Positions 1-8,628 of a stretch of 64,000 bases of DNA are shown in pieces. Source of the DNA: Leishmania mexicana MHOM/GT/2001/U1103. Lineage: Eukaryota; Euglenozoa; Kinetoplastea; Trypanosomatida; Trypanosomatidae. The notes beneath the pieces were generated by a model. The model saw nothing but the letters and a program-made list of their open reading frames with translations, was not told the origin of the DNA and did not search any database. Each line of letters opens with the position of its first letter. Position 1 is the stretch's first letter. A program made the translations under genes and the position numbers. The DNA is taken from contig NC_018313.1 in the NCBI RefSeq assembly GCF_000234665.1, forward strand, positions 186,001-250,000, read 5' to 3'.

Positions 1-2
1 TT

Positions 3-2576
3 CCTGGCACCCACGTAATTGGACGCGCCGGCGGAAGCGCGCCAGAGTACACGCCGGCAACGGAAGGACTGCTTGCCGGGGTGCCGGCCATTCCGCACCC
101 GGTGCTGAAGCTGCAAGAGCACGCGCCGTCACTGCGTAAGTCCCACGCCCATCGCATCCCCGTTGCGTCGACCATGAGCGGCTGCCGCTGCTGGGAAGGT
201 CTGTACCCGGCCCTCGGCACCAATCTGGCCACTCCGGTTCAACAGGCGTGGCGGCAGCTGCGGCGGTCCAGCCTGGTGCGTCAGGCCCTGCGCGACATCT
301 ACGACGAGCTTCCACACGACAAGGAGGGCCTCCTGGGCAAGCGGGCGTTTGTGCTGTTTGTGCTGCAGCTGCTCGAGCTCTTCTTCCCCACCCGCCTCCC
401 CGTGGCGGCCCACATCGCAGTCGCGGAGGAGGAGTGGGTGTACCGCGGCACGACGGAGCACGTCGGGCCACAAACCTTTCACGAGAAGTTCTTCGTCTTT
501 CCGTTCATCTTTTACCGCGACATCGCCGCCGTGACGGAGGCGCAGCTCGTCGAGTTCTGGACTCTCGTCCGCGTCTGCTTCGATGCTCAGAAGCGGGCGC
601 AGGAGAGGCCGGCGGCGACGAGCGCAGCGGTGAGTGGGCGGCCGTCGTCGCTGGCGGGAAAACGTGGCGATGTGCCGCGACCTCCCCTCCTCTCCCTTCT
701 GACGCCGCTGACACTTTTCACAGCGGAGCAGCTGGACGTGCTGCTCTCGCGCCCGCCGCCGGCGTTTGACGTGGGCGTGTACGATCGATACTGCCTGCTC
801 CGCCAAGCCTTTCGTGATGACCCTAAAGTACGTATGGCCCCGCGCGATCATCAGTACGTTGTGGCACGCAGTGTGGTGGAGACGCAGCTGCAGCAGCAGC
901 AGAGCCTAGGCGCTAGCAACTGGGTGGCACAGAAAGGGAGCGCCGCACACAAGATGGCAGCAGCGCTGACGGCGTGTCGGGCGCAGCTCTGCTCGGCAGA
1001 CGTGAAGCGGCGCGCGGAAGTGGCGACGGCGGCGCAGCGGGAGCGAGAATCACGTCAGCGCAGCCTGCAGGCACAGGAGCACAGGACGCTGCTCGAACAG
1101 TCGGACTACTACCAAGCGCGCATCAGCCGGATTCAATCACGCGCCGCAACCGTGATTTCGGGTATTGAGAGCACCTGCAGCACCTGGGAGCTACACCGCA
1201 CCGAGGCGTACGTCCCTCCGCAGAAGGACGACAACGCCGACGCGCGGCTGCCGGTGGAAGACGACGTGGAAGAGCTTCTCCTGGAGTACCTTGACGACGT
1301 GCCGCTTGACGTCTTCGACGGGCAGGTGTCGCTGCGTGAACGCTACCTCCTCTACGCCGACCTCCGGCATGAGCGACTCAAGCGCACCTTTTCCTCGCCG
1401 CACCCGCCTCCCGATCCCGCCCCCTCCGTCGCACTCACGGATGACGGCCGCAGTGCTGCGCTACCGCCAGTGAGCCCGGTAGGGCGAGCCACGCCGTCTC
1501 GCCCACCTGTGAAGCCGGATAATGTGGCGCAGCAGTACATGGCGGTGATGACAGGTGACCTTGGCGCAACGCTGCGGCGCGTCACCGTCTCAGAACAGAC
1601 GAAGCCCTTGCTTGATGGCGCGAGCAATGCCAACGGCGGCGCTGTCATCACGCCCCCCACCACGTCCTACGTCGCAGGTATGTACCCTCTACGGGCCGTG
1701 CGGCGAACGGTGAGCTCGGTGCTGTGCCCGTCGCGAGTGCCTAGCCGCTGGAGGAGAAGCATCATGAACAGAAGAAGCGAGACAAGCCTGTTGGGAACGT
1801 GCACAACGTCCTTCTCGGTCTCGGGTGTTGAGGACGACGGCAGAATCGGTGCGGCCTCGACGTTCTCGTCCTTCTACACCGCCACCCCCGTCTCATATGC
1901 GCAACCCACGCGCAGCCCAACGACACGCGGCGTTCAGCCCAAAGGCGTTGCCGCGAGCACCAGCGTGTGTGGCGTGAGCGGGCGGTATACTGGGAAAGAT
2001 AAGGATGCTGCGATGGAGGCCATGGTGAGCAGCGCATCTCACACCGGTGTGCGCAAGAAGTCCTGTTACCGAAAACCTGCTGCGCCACAGCCACGCCAAT
2101 TGTCGCGTCTGGTCACACCATTTGTTCCTGTATCCCCGCTTCAGAGGCCACGCGACGGTGACGTGCCCATCCTCTTCGGCCTGAACTGGGTAGCGAACAT
2201 GCCTGCAAGCACCCAGCGCGACACATCGCCACTGCCGCAGCACCAGCAACCGCTCACGTCCGCCAGGGCCTCATCCGCCGCGGCGCTTTCGACGGCGTCC
2301 ACGTCGTCGGTCCTGCTTCTAGATCTAGGCGAAGGAGTCACCAACGCATCGCCGAGATCTGCTCCGTGGATCTCGCAGCAGGGCTCGACGGTGGTGCACC
2401 ACGTCAGCCCTCGACTACCGCACCCGCCGGCAACGTCCACTGTGCATGCGCCAGCGCTGCCAGCGTCGCTACAGTATGCTCAGCGCCTGCGCGCGCAGAA
2501 GCGTCGCCAGGAGCAGTACAAGCGGCAGTTTAACAACACCGCCAAGGCCGCAGCAGGAGTGACCTGTAAGCATTGA
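3..2576 (+). CDS. Conserved hypothetical protein, 5' end cut by the window edge
   Basis: The frame is open from base 3 to the TGA at 2574-2576 (857 codons), and the first in-frame ATG is internal, so the true start lies upstream of the window. The first third looks globular and helical, rich in Leu, Phe and Trp (segments such as LFVLQLLELFF and FVFPFIFYRDI). A charged Gln/Arg/Glu-rich helical stretch follows at roughly 900-1200 in the DNA, probably coiled coil. The last half is Ser/Thr/Pro/Ala-rich and probably disordered. I recognise no catalytic motif. GC-rich third positions and the collinear downstream genes support a real gene. Function is unknown. Confidence 0.8.
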   Translation, partial: PGTHVIGRAGGSAPEYTPATEGLLAGVPAIPHPVLKLQEHAPSLRKSHAHRIPVASTMSGCRCWEGLYPALGTNLATPVQQAWRQLRRSSLVRQALRDIYDELPHDKEGLLGKRAFVLFVLQLLELFFPTRLPVAAHIAVAEEEWVYRGTTEHVGPQTFHEKFFVFPFIFYRDIAAVTEAQLVEFWTLVRVCFDAQKRAQERPAATSAAVSGRPSSLAGKRGDVPRPPLLSLLTPLTLFTAEQLDVLLSRPPPAFDVGVYDRYCLLRQAFRDDPKVRMAPRDHQYVVARSVVETQLQQQQSLGASNWVAQKGSAAHKMAAALTACRAQLCSADVKRRAEVATAAQRERESRQRSLQAQEHRTLLEQSDYYQARISRIQSRAATVISGIESTCSTWELHRTEAYVPPQKDDNADARLPVEDDVEELLLEYLDDVPLDVFDGQVSLRERYLLYADLRHERLKRTFSSPHPPPDPAPSVALTDDGRSAALPPVSPVGRATPSRPPVKPDNVAQQYMAVMTGDLGATLRRVTVSEQTKPLLDGASNANGGAVITPPTTSYVAGMYPLRAVRRTVSSVLCPSRVPSRWRRSIMNRRSETSLLGTCTTSFSVSGVEDDGRIGAASTFSSFYTATPVSYAQPTRSPTTRGVQPKGVAASTSVCGVSGRYTGKDKDAAMEAMVSSASHTGVRKKSCYRKPAAPQPRQLSRLVTPFVPVSPLQRPRDGDVPILFGLNWVANMPASTQRDTSPLPQHQQPLTSARASSAAALSTASTSSVLLLDLGEGVTNASPRSAPWISQQGSTVVHHVSPRLPHPPATSTVHAPALPASLQYAQRLRAQKRRQEQYKRQFNNTAKAAAGVTCKH

Positions 2577-3431
2577 ATCCAGCTGAGAGGAAGGCAAAGG
2601 TGGTGGGGGGAGAGTGCGGAAGCTCACAATGCACGCACGCACGCCGCAAAGATGTAGGAGGCGGTGTGACGCATTCATGTATGGGCGCGGAGGACCTACT
2701 TGCGCATCGTCCCGCCTGCCGCCCTCTCCCCACCCCTCACCCCCTCTCCTCTGCAGCACACTCGTTCGATTCCCACACACACACACACATGTATGTATAC
2801 ACATGTGCACATGTGCACACACGCACGCCTTTGCCGTCGGTGTGCCGACCATACACCCGCTCATGTACAGTATATATGTTCGCTGTTCCTCCCTGCGCTG
2901 TTGCTCCTCTCTCCCTGTGCCAACGCTGAGAAAAGGAAAAAGAAAAGGCCAACGTACGCCGCGCACCGACCCCGCACGGATGCACTCGACGACTGTGTAT
3001 GGACAAGACATCCGGCGCCGCTGCCGCTTCGTTTTCCGCATGCGGGGGGGGTGCGAGTCCGTGGCCTGGAAAACGTCCACGGCGCGCCCCCTCCCCCTTC
3101 GGTGAAGACGAGAAGCGTTGTCCCCACCGACGCACATGGTACACAGACCGAATCGAGACTCGCTTCCCCCACCACACCCCCTCTCCTCTCCCTCCCTCCC
3201 TCTCTCGCCGACATGTGCTGCAGGGACGCGGCAGCACCCACGGCGGTATCGCGGCGGTCATTCATCTGCCTGAGTCCCTTCAGTGTCGCGTGTGACGCTG
3301 GCAGTGTCTTCGCGCTCTTGGCGCCCTACAACCAAGGAAGGAAAAGCGACTTCAAGAACCACCTTCACCACGGCGGTGGGGTGCGAGGGGTGCACTCCTG
3401 CCCCTGCTCTCCTTCTCCTGCACAAAAACCA
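2577..3431. other. Intergenic region: 3'UTR of the first gene and 5'UTR of the next
   Basis: No credible coding frame. It holds CA/GT-rich tracts around 2778-2825 and 2950, a short TATATAT near 2871, and a long polypyrimidine tract ending near 3207 that suits trans-splicing of the downstream gene. Frames crossing it translate to simple-sequence peptides (CVCVC or HTHTHT type). Confidence 0.6.
3176..3223 (+). promoter_or_regulatory. Probable trans-splice acceptor for the gene starting at 3432
   Basis: A C/T tract (3176-3207) is followed by AG at 3222-3223. No ATG lies between this AG and 3432, which supports 3432 as the start codon. Spliced-leader addition at such sites is established for trypanosomatids; this exact site is inferred. 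Confidence 0.45.
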
Positions 3432-4610
3432 ATGTCCTCGGCCATCGTGTTGGTAGGGAACCGGCAGGTCATCCCATTGGCGAGTCGGCTGATTGTTGGC
3501 ATACGCCTGCAGGGCACCATCGGCTTCGTCGACCCCGCGAGCCCGTATGTAGTCAAGCCGCGTCCCTATGCGTCCTACTTGGCCACGACGCTGCGGCGCC
3601 TGCAGTGCGCTGTTGCGTTGTTTGTGCCGACGAACACGGAGCACGACCGGGAGATGATGAACGTGTTCTACCGTCGCGACTTCTCCGTCCCGTTCCGCTA
3701 CGTGAACGATCACTCGAAGTTTATCGGTGCTGGCTCAGGCCGCGGCAACCGCAAGAGAGACCTGGCGCCGAACAACTACACTGAGTATCTGCGCATCATG
3801 GCGAACGAGGCGAATGGCACAGGGCAGGACACAAGCCGCATCCTCTTTATCGACTCCGAGGTAAACTACCGCTTCACGCCGGTGCAGACCATCGTCCTCG
3901 ACGCCTACGAGCCCCTGACGCGGCGGCAGCAACGAAAGCTTGTCCAGCAGCAGTACAGCAACCCGTTCGGTGACATCTCGTCTCGGCACGCACGGCGCTA
4001 TGGGGCAGCTGCGGCGAGGGCGAGAAAGACGACGGTGCGACACCGCGCCGTCGTGAGTGCGCAGCACTTGCAGGATGCTATGGACACGCAGCAGAAGTAC
4101 ACAGACTTCCTGGTAGCGGAGCAGGAGGGGGTGCGGCTGCCCCCAGAGATGCGAGACGGGGTGCAGGACGGCCATGGGGGCGACCTCTGCCACCTTTCCA
4201 AAGGGTGCCTGCAGCGCTCCTCCCGGTCGTCCTCGTCGACGGACACCGAAGGTGATAAGACGCCTCCAGACGCCCACAAGGGCATCAAGGAGGAGGAGGA
4301 GCAGCAGCAGCCGAGCATGTCCTGCCCACTTGCCGTGAACCTGGAGGACTACAGCCTTGTCGCGCTGGCGGAGATGATCGCGGAGATGTCGGCCAGCGAA
4401 ACGAGCGTGGCCGACTACATCAAGGCGGAGCCGCTGATCGAGAAGGTGGAGGTGCCCTTTCACGGCAAGGCGAACTACCTCGCCCCCGAGAACTGCGACA
4501 ACATCGACCTGCTCAACTGGGACGAGATCCAGGTAATGGAGAAGGCGCACGGCACGGAAGTGCCCGAGACGGTAGAGGAGACGGAGGACCACAAGGACTT
4601 CTTTCGGTGA
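3432..4610 (+). CDS. FCP1/Tim50-like (NIF, HAD-fold) domain protein, probably not catalytic
   Basis: This protein has 392 residues. The frame stays open far upstream, but 3432 is the first ATG after the likely splice acceptor, and the upstream translation is simple sequence. The N-terminal half follows the layout of FCP1/Tim50 domains: a segment ending in KPRPYASYL (compare the 'RPG...L' helix), a beta-strand VALFVPTN, a DLAPN turn, then ILFIDSEVNYRF...TIVLDAYEP, which resembles the late Asp-containing strand of this fold. Near residues 320-345 an L-x-x-L-A-E-M segment also recalls the Tim50 C-terminus. The catalytic DxDxT of active phosphatases is not visible, so a scaffold or receptor role such as Tim50's is more likely than phosphatase activity. 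The middle and C-terminus are low-complexity and acidic. The family call is moderate. Confidence 0.6.
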   Translation: MSSAIVLVGNRQVIPLASRLIVGIRLQGTIGFVDPASPYVVKPRPYASYLATTLRRLQCAVALFVPTNTEHDREMMNVFYRRDFSVPFRYVNDHSKFIGAGSGRGNRKRDLAPNNYTEYLRIMANEANGTGQDTSRILFIDSEVNYRFTPVQTIVLDAYEPLTRRQQRKLVQQQYSNPFGDISSRHARRYGAAAARARKTTVRHRAVVSAQHLQDAMDTQQKYTDFLVAEQEGVRLPPEMRDGVQDGHGGDLCHLSKGCLQRSSRSSSSTDTEGDKTPPDAHKGIKEEEEQQQPSMSCPLAVNLEDYSLVALAEMIAEMSASETSVADYIKAEPLIEKVEVPFHGKANYLAPENCDNIDLLNWDEIQVMEKAHGTEVPETVEETEDHKDFFR

Positions 4611-4684
4611 GCGAGAGAGGGCGGGGGAGGCAACCCTGATCGCGTGGGAAAGTCGGCCTGTCGCTCTCTGTGCACGTGTGTGTG

Positions 4685-4753
4685 TGTGTGTGTGTGTGTG
4701 TACAGCAGGCGGAGAGCCGCCTCTGTCTCCTGCTGTACACACACACACACACA
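4685..4753. repeat. Inverted repeat able to form a long hairpin (25-bp stem)
   Basis: A (GT)n tract ending in TACAGCAGG at 4709 is mirrored by CCTGCTGTA followed by (CA)n from 4729. All 25 pairs match, and wobble or further pairs continue outward. The 19-base loop can itself pair GGCGG with CCGCC. It starts about 75 bases after the upstream stop codon, so it should be transcribed in that gene's 3'UTR. Confidence 0.85.
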
Positions 4754-5270
4754 TGCACACGGGCGTCCTCTCGCTAGCTCCTCTACGCCGTCACGTGGCA
4801 GAGGGTGAAGGGGCGCATGGGGGCACATGTTCACGTCTGCAAACTTCTCACCACCACCATCACCATCACCACCTTCAGCTATCGCTGACGTTATGGCCTG
4901 CTGTCTGCCTGCATGCCTGCTGGGAGGGGAGGGGAGATCTCCCCTGTTTTGTCTTCTAGACGCGCACGCACCCGCCCCACCCCACCCCTGGTGTGGTGAT
5001 CCTAGTTCCCAGAAGGGTCCCTGCTCCTCTGCCGCGACCCTCCTCCTCGACTCCACGCCATCCGACACCACCCATCAAGCAAAGTCGTATGTCCGTCCGT
5101 GCCAGTTTATACCCGAGAGAGATGGGAAAGGGAGAGAACAAGGCAAGACACGGAACGGCTCACGCACTCGCCGAGGCAGAGAGGCGTTGTGGACGATGCG
5201 GCTGATGCGTCGCGTCACGTCAGCTTGGCTGCCCTTTTTTTTTCCTCTTGGCATGTCTCCGCCTTACGCG

Positions 5271-5327
5271 CTCTCCCCCCCCCCCTCCCCCTCCCCCTTT
5301 GCTCACATGCGCACGTGCACAACGCAG
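5271..5327 (+). promoter_or_regulatory. Probable trans-splice acceptor for the gene at 5429
   Basis: A dense C/T run (5271-5300) is followed by AG at 5326-5327. The first ATG downstream is 5429. Confidence 0.45.
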
Positions 5328-5428
5328 AAGACGGCACACACACACGCGCGCGCACACACACACGAACGTATCCTCCACGGACTTCGCCTTCTCGCTGCTG
5401 AACCTCTCTTTCCCCTGCACGACTCAAG

Positions 5429-7741
5429 ATGAGCGCAGCCGTTCAGACGTTGGCCACGGTCATGGCGACGGACATGAATTATTACGCGGGTGACCCGACC
5501 GTGTTGGCCGCGGATATGGCGAGAAGCCGTGTAGAGAAGATACTGCAGTCCTCGCGCTCCGACCAGCTCACGGCCCGCGTTGCCATCCACGCGCAGCTGC
5601 GCGAGGCCTTCAAGAACGTCGATGTGCAGCAGCGGCTCGAGCCCTTCCTCAACGATGGAGAGGGCGTGCAGATGTACGTGCAGGATGCCAAGGCGCGCGC
5701 CCGCTTCTTCTCCCAGAAACAGCAAGAGCTGCAGCACGAGATCCTGCAGAGCGAGGAGCAGCGGCAGCTGAAGGAGGCGCACGGTGAGCTGGCGGCCTGG
5801 GAGCGCGAAAACGCCGTGCTGCTGCGCCACCAGATGTTCATGACGTACATGCCCTCCCAGGCGCTGCTGCTGGAGAGCGCGGCAACCGTCGCCCTCTACC
5901 GCCAGTACGCCACCCTCGAAGAGGGCCAGTACACGAGCGACAGTAGTGATGGCGAAGTGCCGATGATGCTCAAGAAAATGGGCGGCAAGACGTACTTCAC
6001 ACAGTCCGAGCAGCCGTTCGAGGTGGACACGCACAACAAGATGTTCAGTCAGCAGGTGCTGCAGAACAAGCGTGTCGAGTACGAGCAGATGCGCGAGAAG
6101 GCGGCGCAGCTGCGCCAGGCACTGGAGGAGTGCCTGCCGGTGAAGCGGCTGGAGGCGTTTGTGGAGCTGCGCAACGACATCTTTGTCGAGTACGGCATCG
6201 ACCGCCTCGCCTCCCTGTGCAGCCGCAAGGACAAGGAGATGGGCAATCCAAACGAAGGCGGCGTGGACGCCAGCCTGCACGGCCTGCCTGCCGACCACGA
6301 GTACGTCTCATCCAGCCGCGTGGCACAGTACTCGCTGCCCAAGATTGTGGACGCGGCCTACACGAATTACCTGAACATCCTCTCGATGGATGACTGGGAT
6401 TCGATGATGAAGCACACGGGCAACAGCGCGCGGGCGGTGATGGAGAAGATCAAGCCCATGAAGGACAAGGAAACGTTCCGCTACTGGTTCCTGTCCTGCA
6501 TCACGGCGGATGTGCCGCAGATGGGGCCGAACAAGATTGTCGGCCAGAAGGTGACGACGCTGGAGGACTACAAGAAGTTCTGGGCGCCGCAGAAGTCGAA
6601 CTACGTCCCCTCCCTCACGTCCAACCGCAGCACATTTGGCAGCAAGGTCGCCGACCGCCGCGGTCTGCCGCACTTTCTCATCCTGTCCCCCGTCACGTAC
6701 CGCTACCGCGAGAACAACGACCCGAACGCCGTCAAGACCGGGAAGATTGACCTCATGGTGTACGACGCAACAAACGAAAAAGTGCTGCTGATGCTGACGA
6801 ACTCGTCAGACGAGCGCCGCCCGCGTGCCGCCTTCCTGAACGCACAGGAGGAGCGCTACCGCTTCGCCGCCGTGGTGCGCTCGGCCATCACCTACGAGAA
6901 CCAGTACCACGGCTTCGAGTGCGAAGGCACGGTTGCCGAGTACTTCTTCGATGCCCAGGAAGGGCCGGAGGAGAACTACTACTGCATCATGGCCCCACAC
7001 CGCGTGTACAGTAAGCAGCCGAACAAGGTCCAGGTGCCGATGAAGGCCCTCCGCCCCTTCACGTCCTGCCCGCCACGCTACTTTGTTCTCGGCTCAAACT
7101 GGGGGGTGAGCGCCGGCACGAGCCGCAACCCGTACCCGGCCAGCTACGCGCACGTGGAGCTGAACGAGAACGCTGTCAGTCTCAGCAACGTCATCCCTGA
7201 GGGCTTTATCTCTAGCAAGGTGCTGCCGCAACTGCTGAGCCGCGCCGAAGGCATACAGAAGCTCGAGGAGGAAAAGAAACGCCAGCAGCGGGCAGAGTCA
7301 GAGAGGCCGCCATCGTCGCCACGCGCCCTCACCCGCACCTCTCGCGGCGGTGCCGCAACGCCGCGCCAGTCTATCACCTCCCCTGCCTCCGACAACACCG
7401 CTGGCATCCTCGCTGAGGAGAACACGCGTGGCCCAGGTGAGGAAGAGGACCCGCTGAGCCCTATAGTCCCGAACGAGGTGCTGCACCCGGTGCGCGACCA
7501 CCTGCTGAAGCAGCGCCGCTCGTGGCAGAGCCCCACCTACGTCGCGTTCCGCGCACGCGACTCCGACCTCAGGCGACTGCCGGCCGTCAAGGATGGTCAC
7601 CTGCGCACCCCGCTGAACGTCTTCAACGACCTCATGAGGGAGAAACACGGCGAGGACGCACCGCCGGCGTCGGCGCCGAGCAGTGCACGTCACAGCAACG
7701 GGCCGCCGTCGAGCTACACCGCAAGCGTTGCCTGTACTTGA
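5429..7741 (+). CDS. Conserved hypothetical protein, 770 residues
   Basis: The ATG at 5429 is the first after the likely splice acceptor. Residues about 30-150 are helical and rich in Gln, Glu and Arg (coiled-coil-like). Residues about 290-590 look globular with many aromatics (YWFLSC, FLILSPVTYRYREN, YFFDAQEGPEENYY, PPRYFVLGSNWG), suggesting a conserved folded domain I cannot name. After about residue 610 a Glu/Lys helix leads into a Ser/Thr/Pro-rich tail. No signal peptide or membrane segment is apparent. The long folded core makes it a confident gene, but I assign no function. Confidence 0.88.
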   Translation: MSAAVQTLATVMATDMNYYAGDPTVLAADMARSRVEKILQSSRSDQLTARVAIHAQLREAFKNVDVQQRLEPFLNDGEGVQMYVQDAKARARFFSQKQQELQHEILQSEEQRQLKEAHGELAAWERENAVLLRHQMFMTYMPSQALLLESAATVALYRQYATLEEGQYTSDSSDGEVPMMLKKMGGKTYFTQSEQPFEVDTHNKMFSQQVLQNKRVEYEQMREKAAQLRQALEECLPVKRLEAFVELRNDIFVEYGIDRLASLCSRKDKEMGNPNEGGVDASLHGLPADHEYVSSSRVAQYSLPKIVDAAYTNYLNILSMDDWDSMMKHTGNSARAVMEKIKPMKDKETFRYWFLSCITADVPQMGPNKIVGQKVTTLEDYKKFWAPQKSNYVPSLTSNRSTFGSKVADRRGLPHFLILSPVTYRYRENNDPNAVKTGKIDLMVYDATNEKVLLMLTNSSDERRPRAAFLNAQEERYRFAAVVRSAITYENQYHGFECEGTVAEYFFDAQEGPEENYYCIMAPHRVYSKQPNKVQVPMKALRPFTSCPPRYFVLGSNWGVSAGTSRNPYPASYAHVELNENAVSLSNVIPEGFISSKVLPQLLSRAEGIQKLEEEKKRQQRAESERPPSSPRALTRTSRGGAATPRQSITSPASDNTAGILAEENTRGPGEEEDPLSPIVPNEVLHPVRDHLLKQRRSWQSPTYVAFRARDSDLRRLPAVKDGHLRTPLNVFNDLMREKHGEDAPPASAPSSARHSNGPPSSYTASVACT

Positions 7742-8324
7742 GCGGAGGGAACGGACGGCAAGCCAGGGAGGAGGAGGCGGGGGCGGGGGTCAAGGTGTGT
7801 AGGTGGGTGGGTGTGGGGGGGGAGGAAATCCGGGCGTGGAGCGAGGTAGCAAGGGCGCGAAACATGGTGCGCAAGGAGAAGGAGAGTGGAGTAAGTCGAC
7901 CAGCCCGCAACTCGGTCTGTGCAAGCCGCGTTCACAACGACTGCTTCTACTTGTCGGCTTCTTTGGCGGCTGTCTCTTGTGCTCCGTCGATCACCAAACC
8001 CCTTTCCGCTGGTCCGCCGCGGGCTCTCCTCGAGCCGCCTGCTTGCGTTGGTGTGTCTGACCGACTGTGTGTTTCCGCGTACGGCTTGGTCGATCAGAGC
8101 ACATGCGCATTATGCGCTCACACACACGCACCACGCACACTCCCACCAACCCCCTTCATGATCGACTTTCCCTGCTCCCTCTCGCTCGCTATCTACGTGT
8201 GCGTGCATGCTTGACATAGTTCTCCCCCCCCCCGTTCTTTGTTTTCCTTCGCTAGTGTCATTCTTTCGTGATGCCAGTCCCGCCTCCGCGTCAGCGCGGC
8301 ACAGAGACAGAAATTCTTCTCCTG

Positions 8325-8628
8325 CCCAACGCGTCCGTTACCCTGCCCTCGAACAGGAGCGCAACCCCCACCCCCGCCCACTCCCCCCTCGGGCCTGCCA
8401 CCGCACAATGCACCGACTCAGTGACCTGAGCGCGTCCTCTGCCTCAAACCATACCCCCACCCCCCACCACCCTCCCGCCTCGCAGGCCGCATCACAGCCG
8501 CTCCCATGGCGCCGTGTGCACCTGACCGTGCCACCACCAGAGGAGGGCCGGCACTGGCAGGGGATAGGGTGTGGGTGCGCTGGGCCCTGAGATACCACTC
8601 ACGGAGGCGTGTGTGTGTGTGTGTGTGT
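8325..8628 (-). repeat. SIDER2-like dispersed repeat, copy A
   Basis: The core 8325-8598 is the reverse complement of 15083-15356 with only two differences that I can find, and similarity continues through ACGGAGGC into a GT tract to about 8628. The copy lies in the 3'UTR zone of the gene ending at 7741. The motif GTGGTATCTCAGGG at one end and its 3'UTR position fit Leishmania SIDER2, a truncated retroposon family. The sequence match is seen; the family name is from memory. Confidence 0.75.

Larger units (their letters stand above)
4611..5428. other. Intergenic region with GT/CA inverted repeat
   Basis: No gene seen. Notable content is a perfect 25-bp inverted repeat (4685-4709 and 4729-4753), a CAC/CAT triplet run near 4851-4872, an oligo-T run at 5235-5243, and the pyrimidine tract serving the next gene. 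Confidence 0.6.

Noticed and set aside
2469..3265. Frames through GT/CA-rich intergenic DNA giving CVCVC or HTHTH peptides
   Set aside because: Simple-sequence translations in all frames; no folded segments. The same applies to many frames at 8-11, 15-16, 20-21, 28-30 and 52 kb.
3735..7910. Long minus-strand open frames (for example 3735-4760 and 5303-6298)
   Set aside because: They lie antisense to well-supported + strand genes; in GC-rich DNA with biased third positions such shadows are expected. Their proteins are His/Leu/Arg/Val-rich without motifs.
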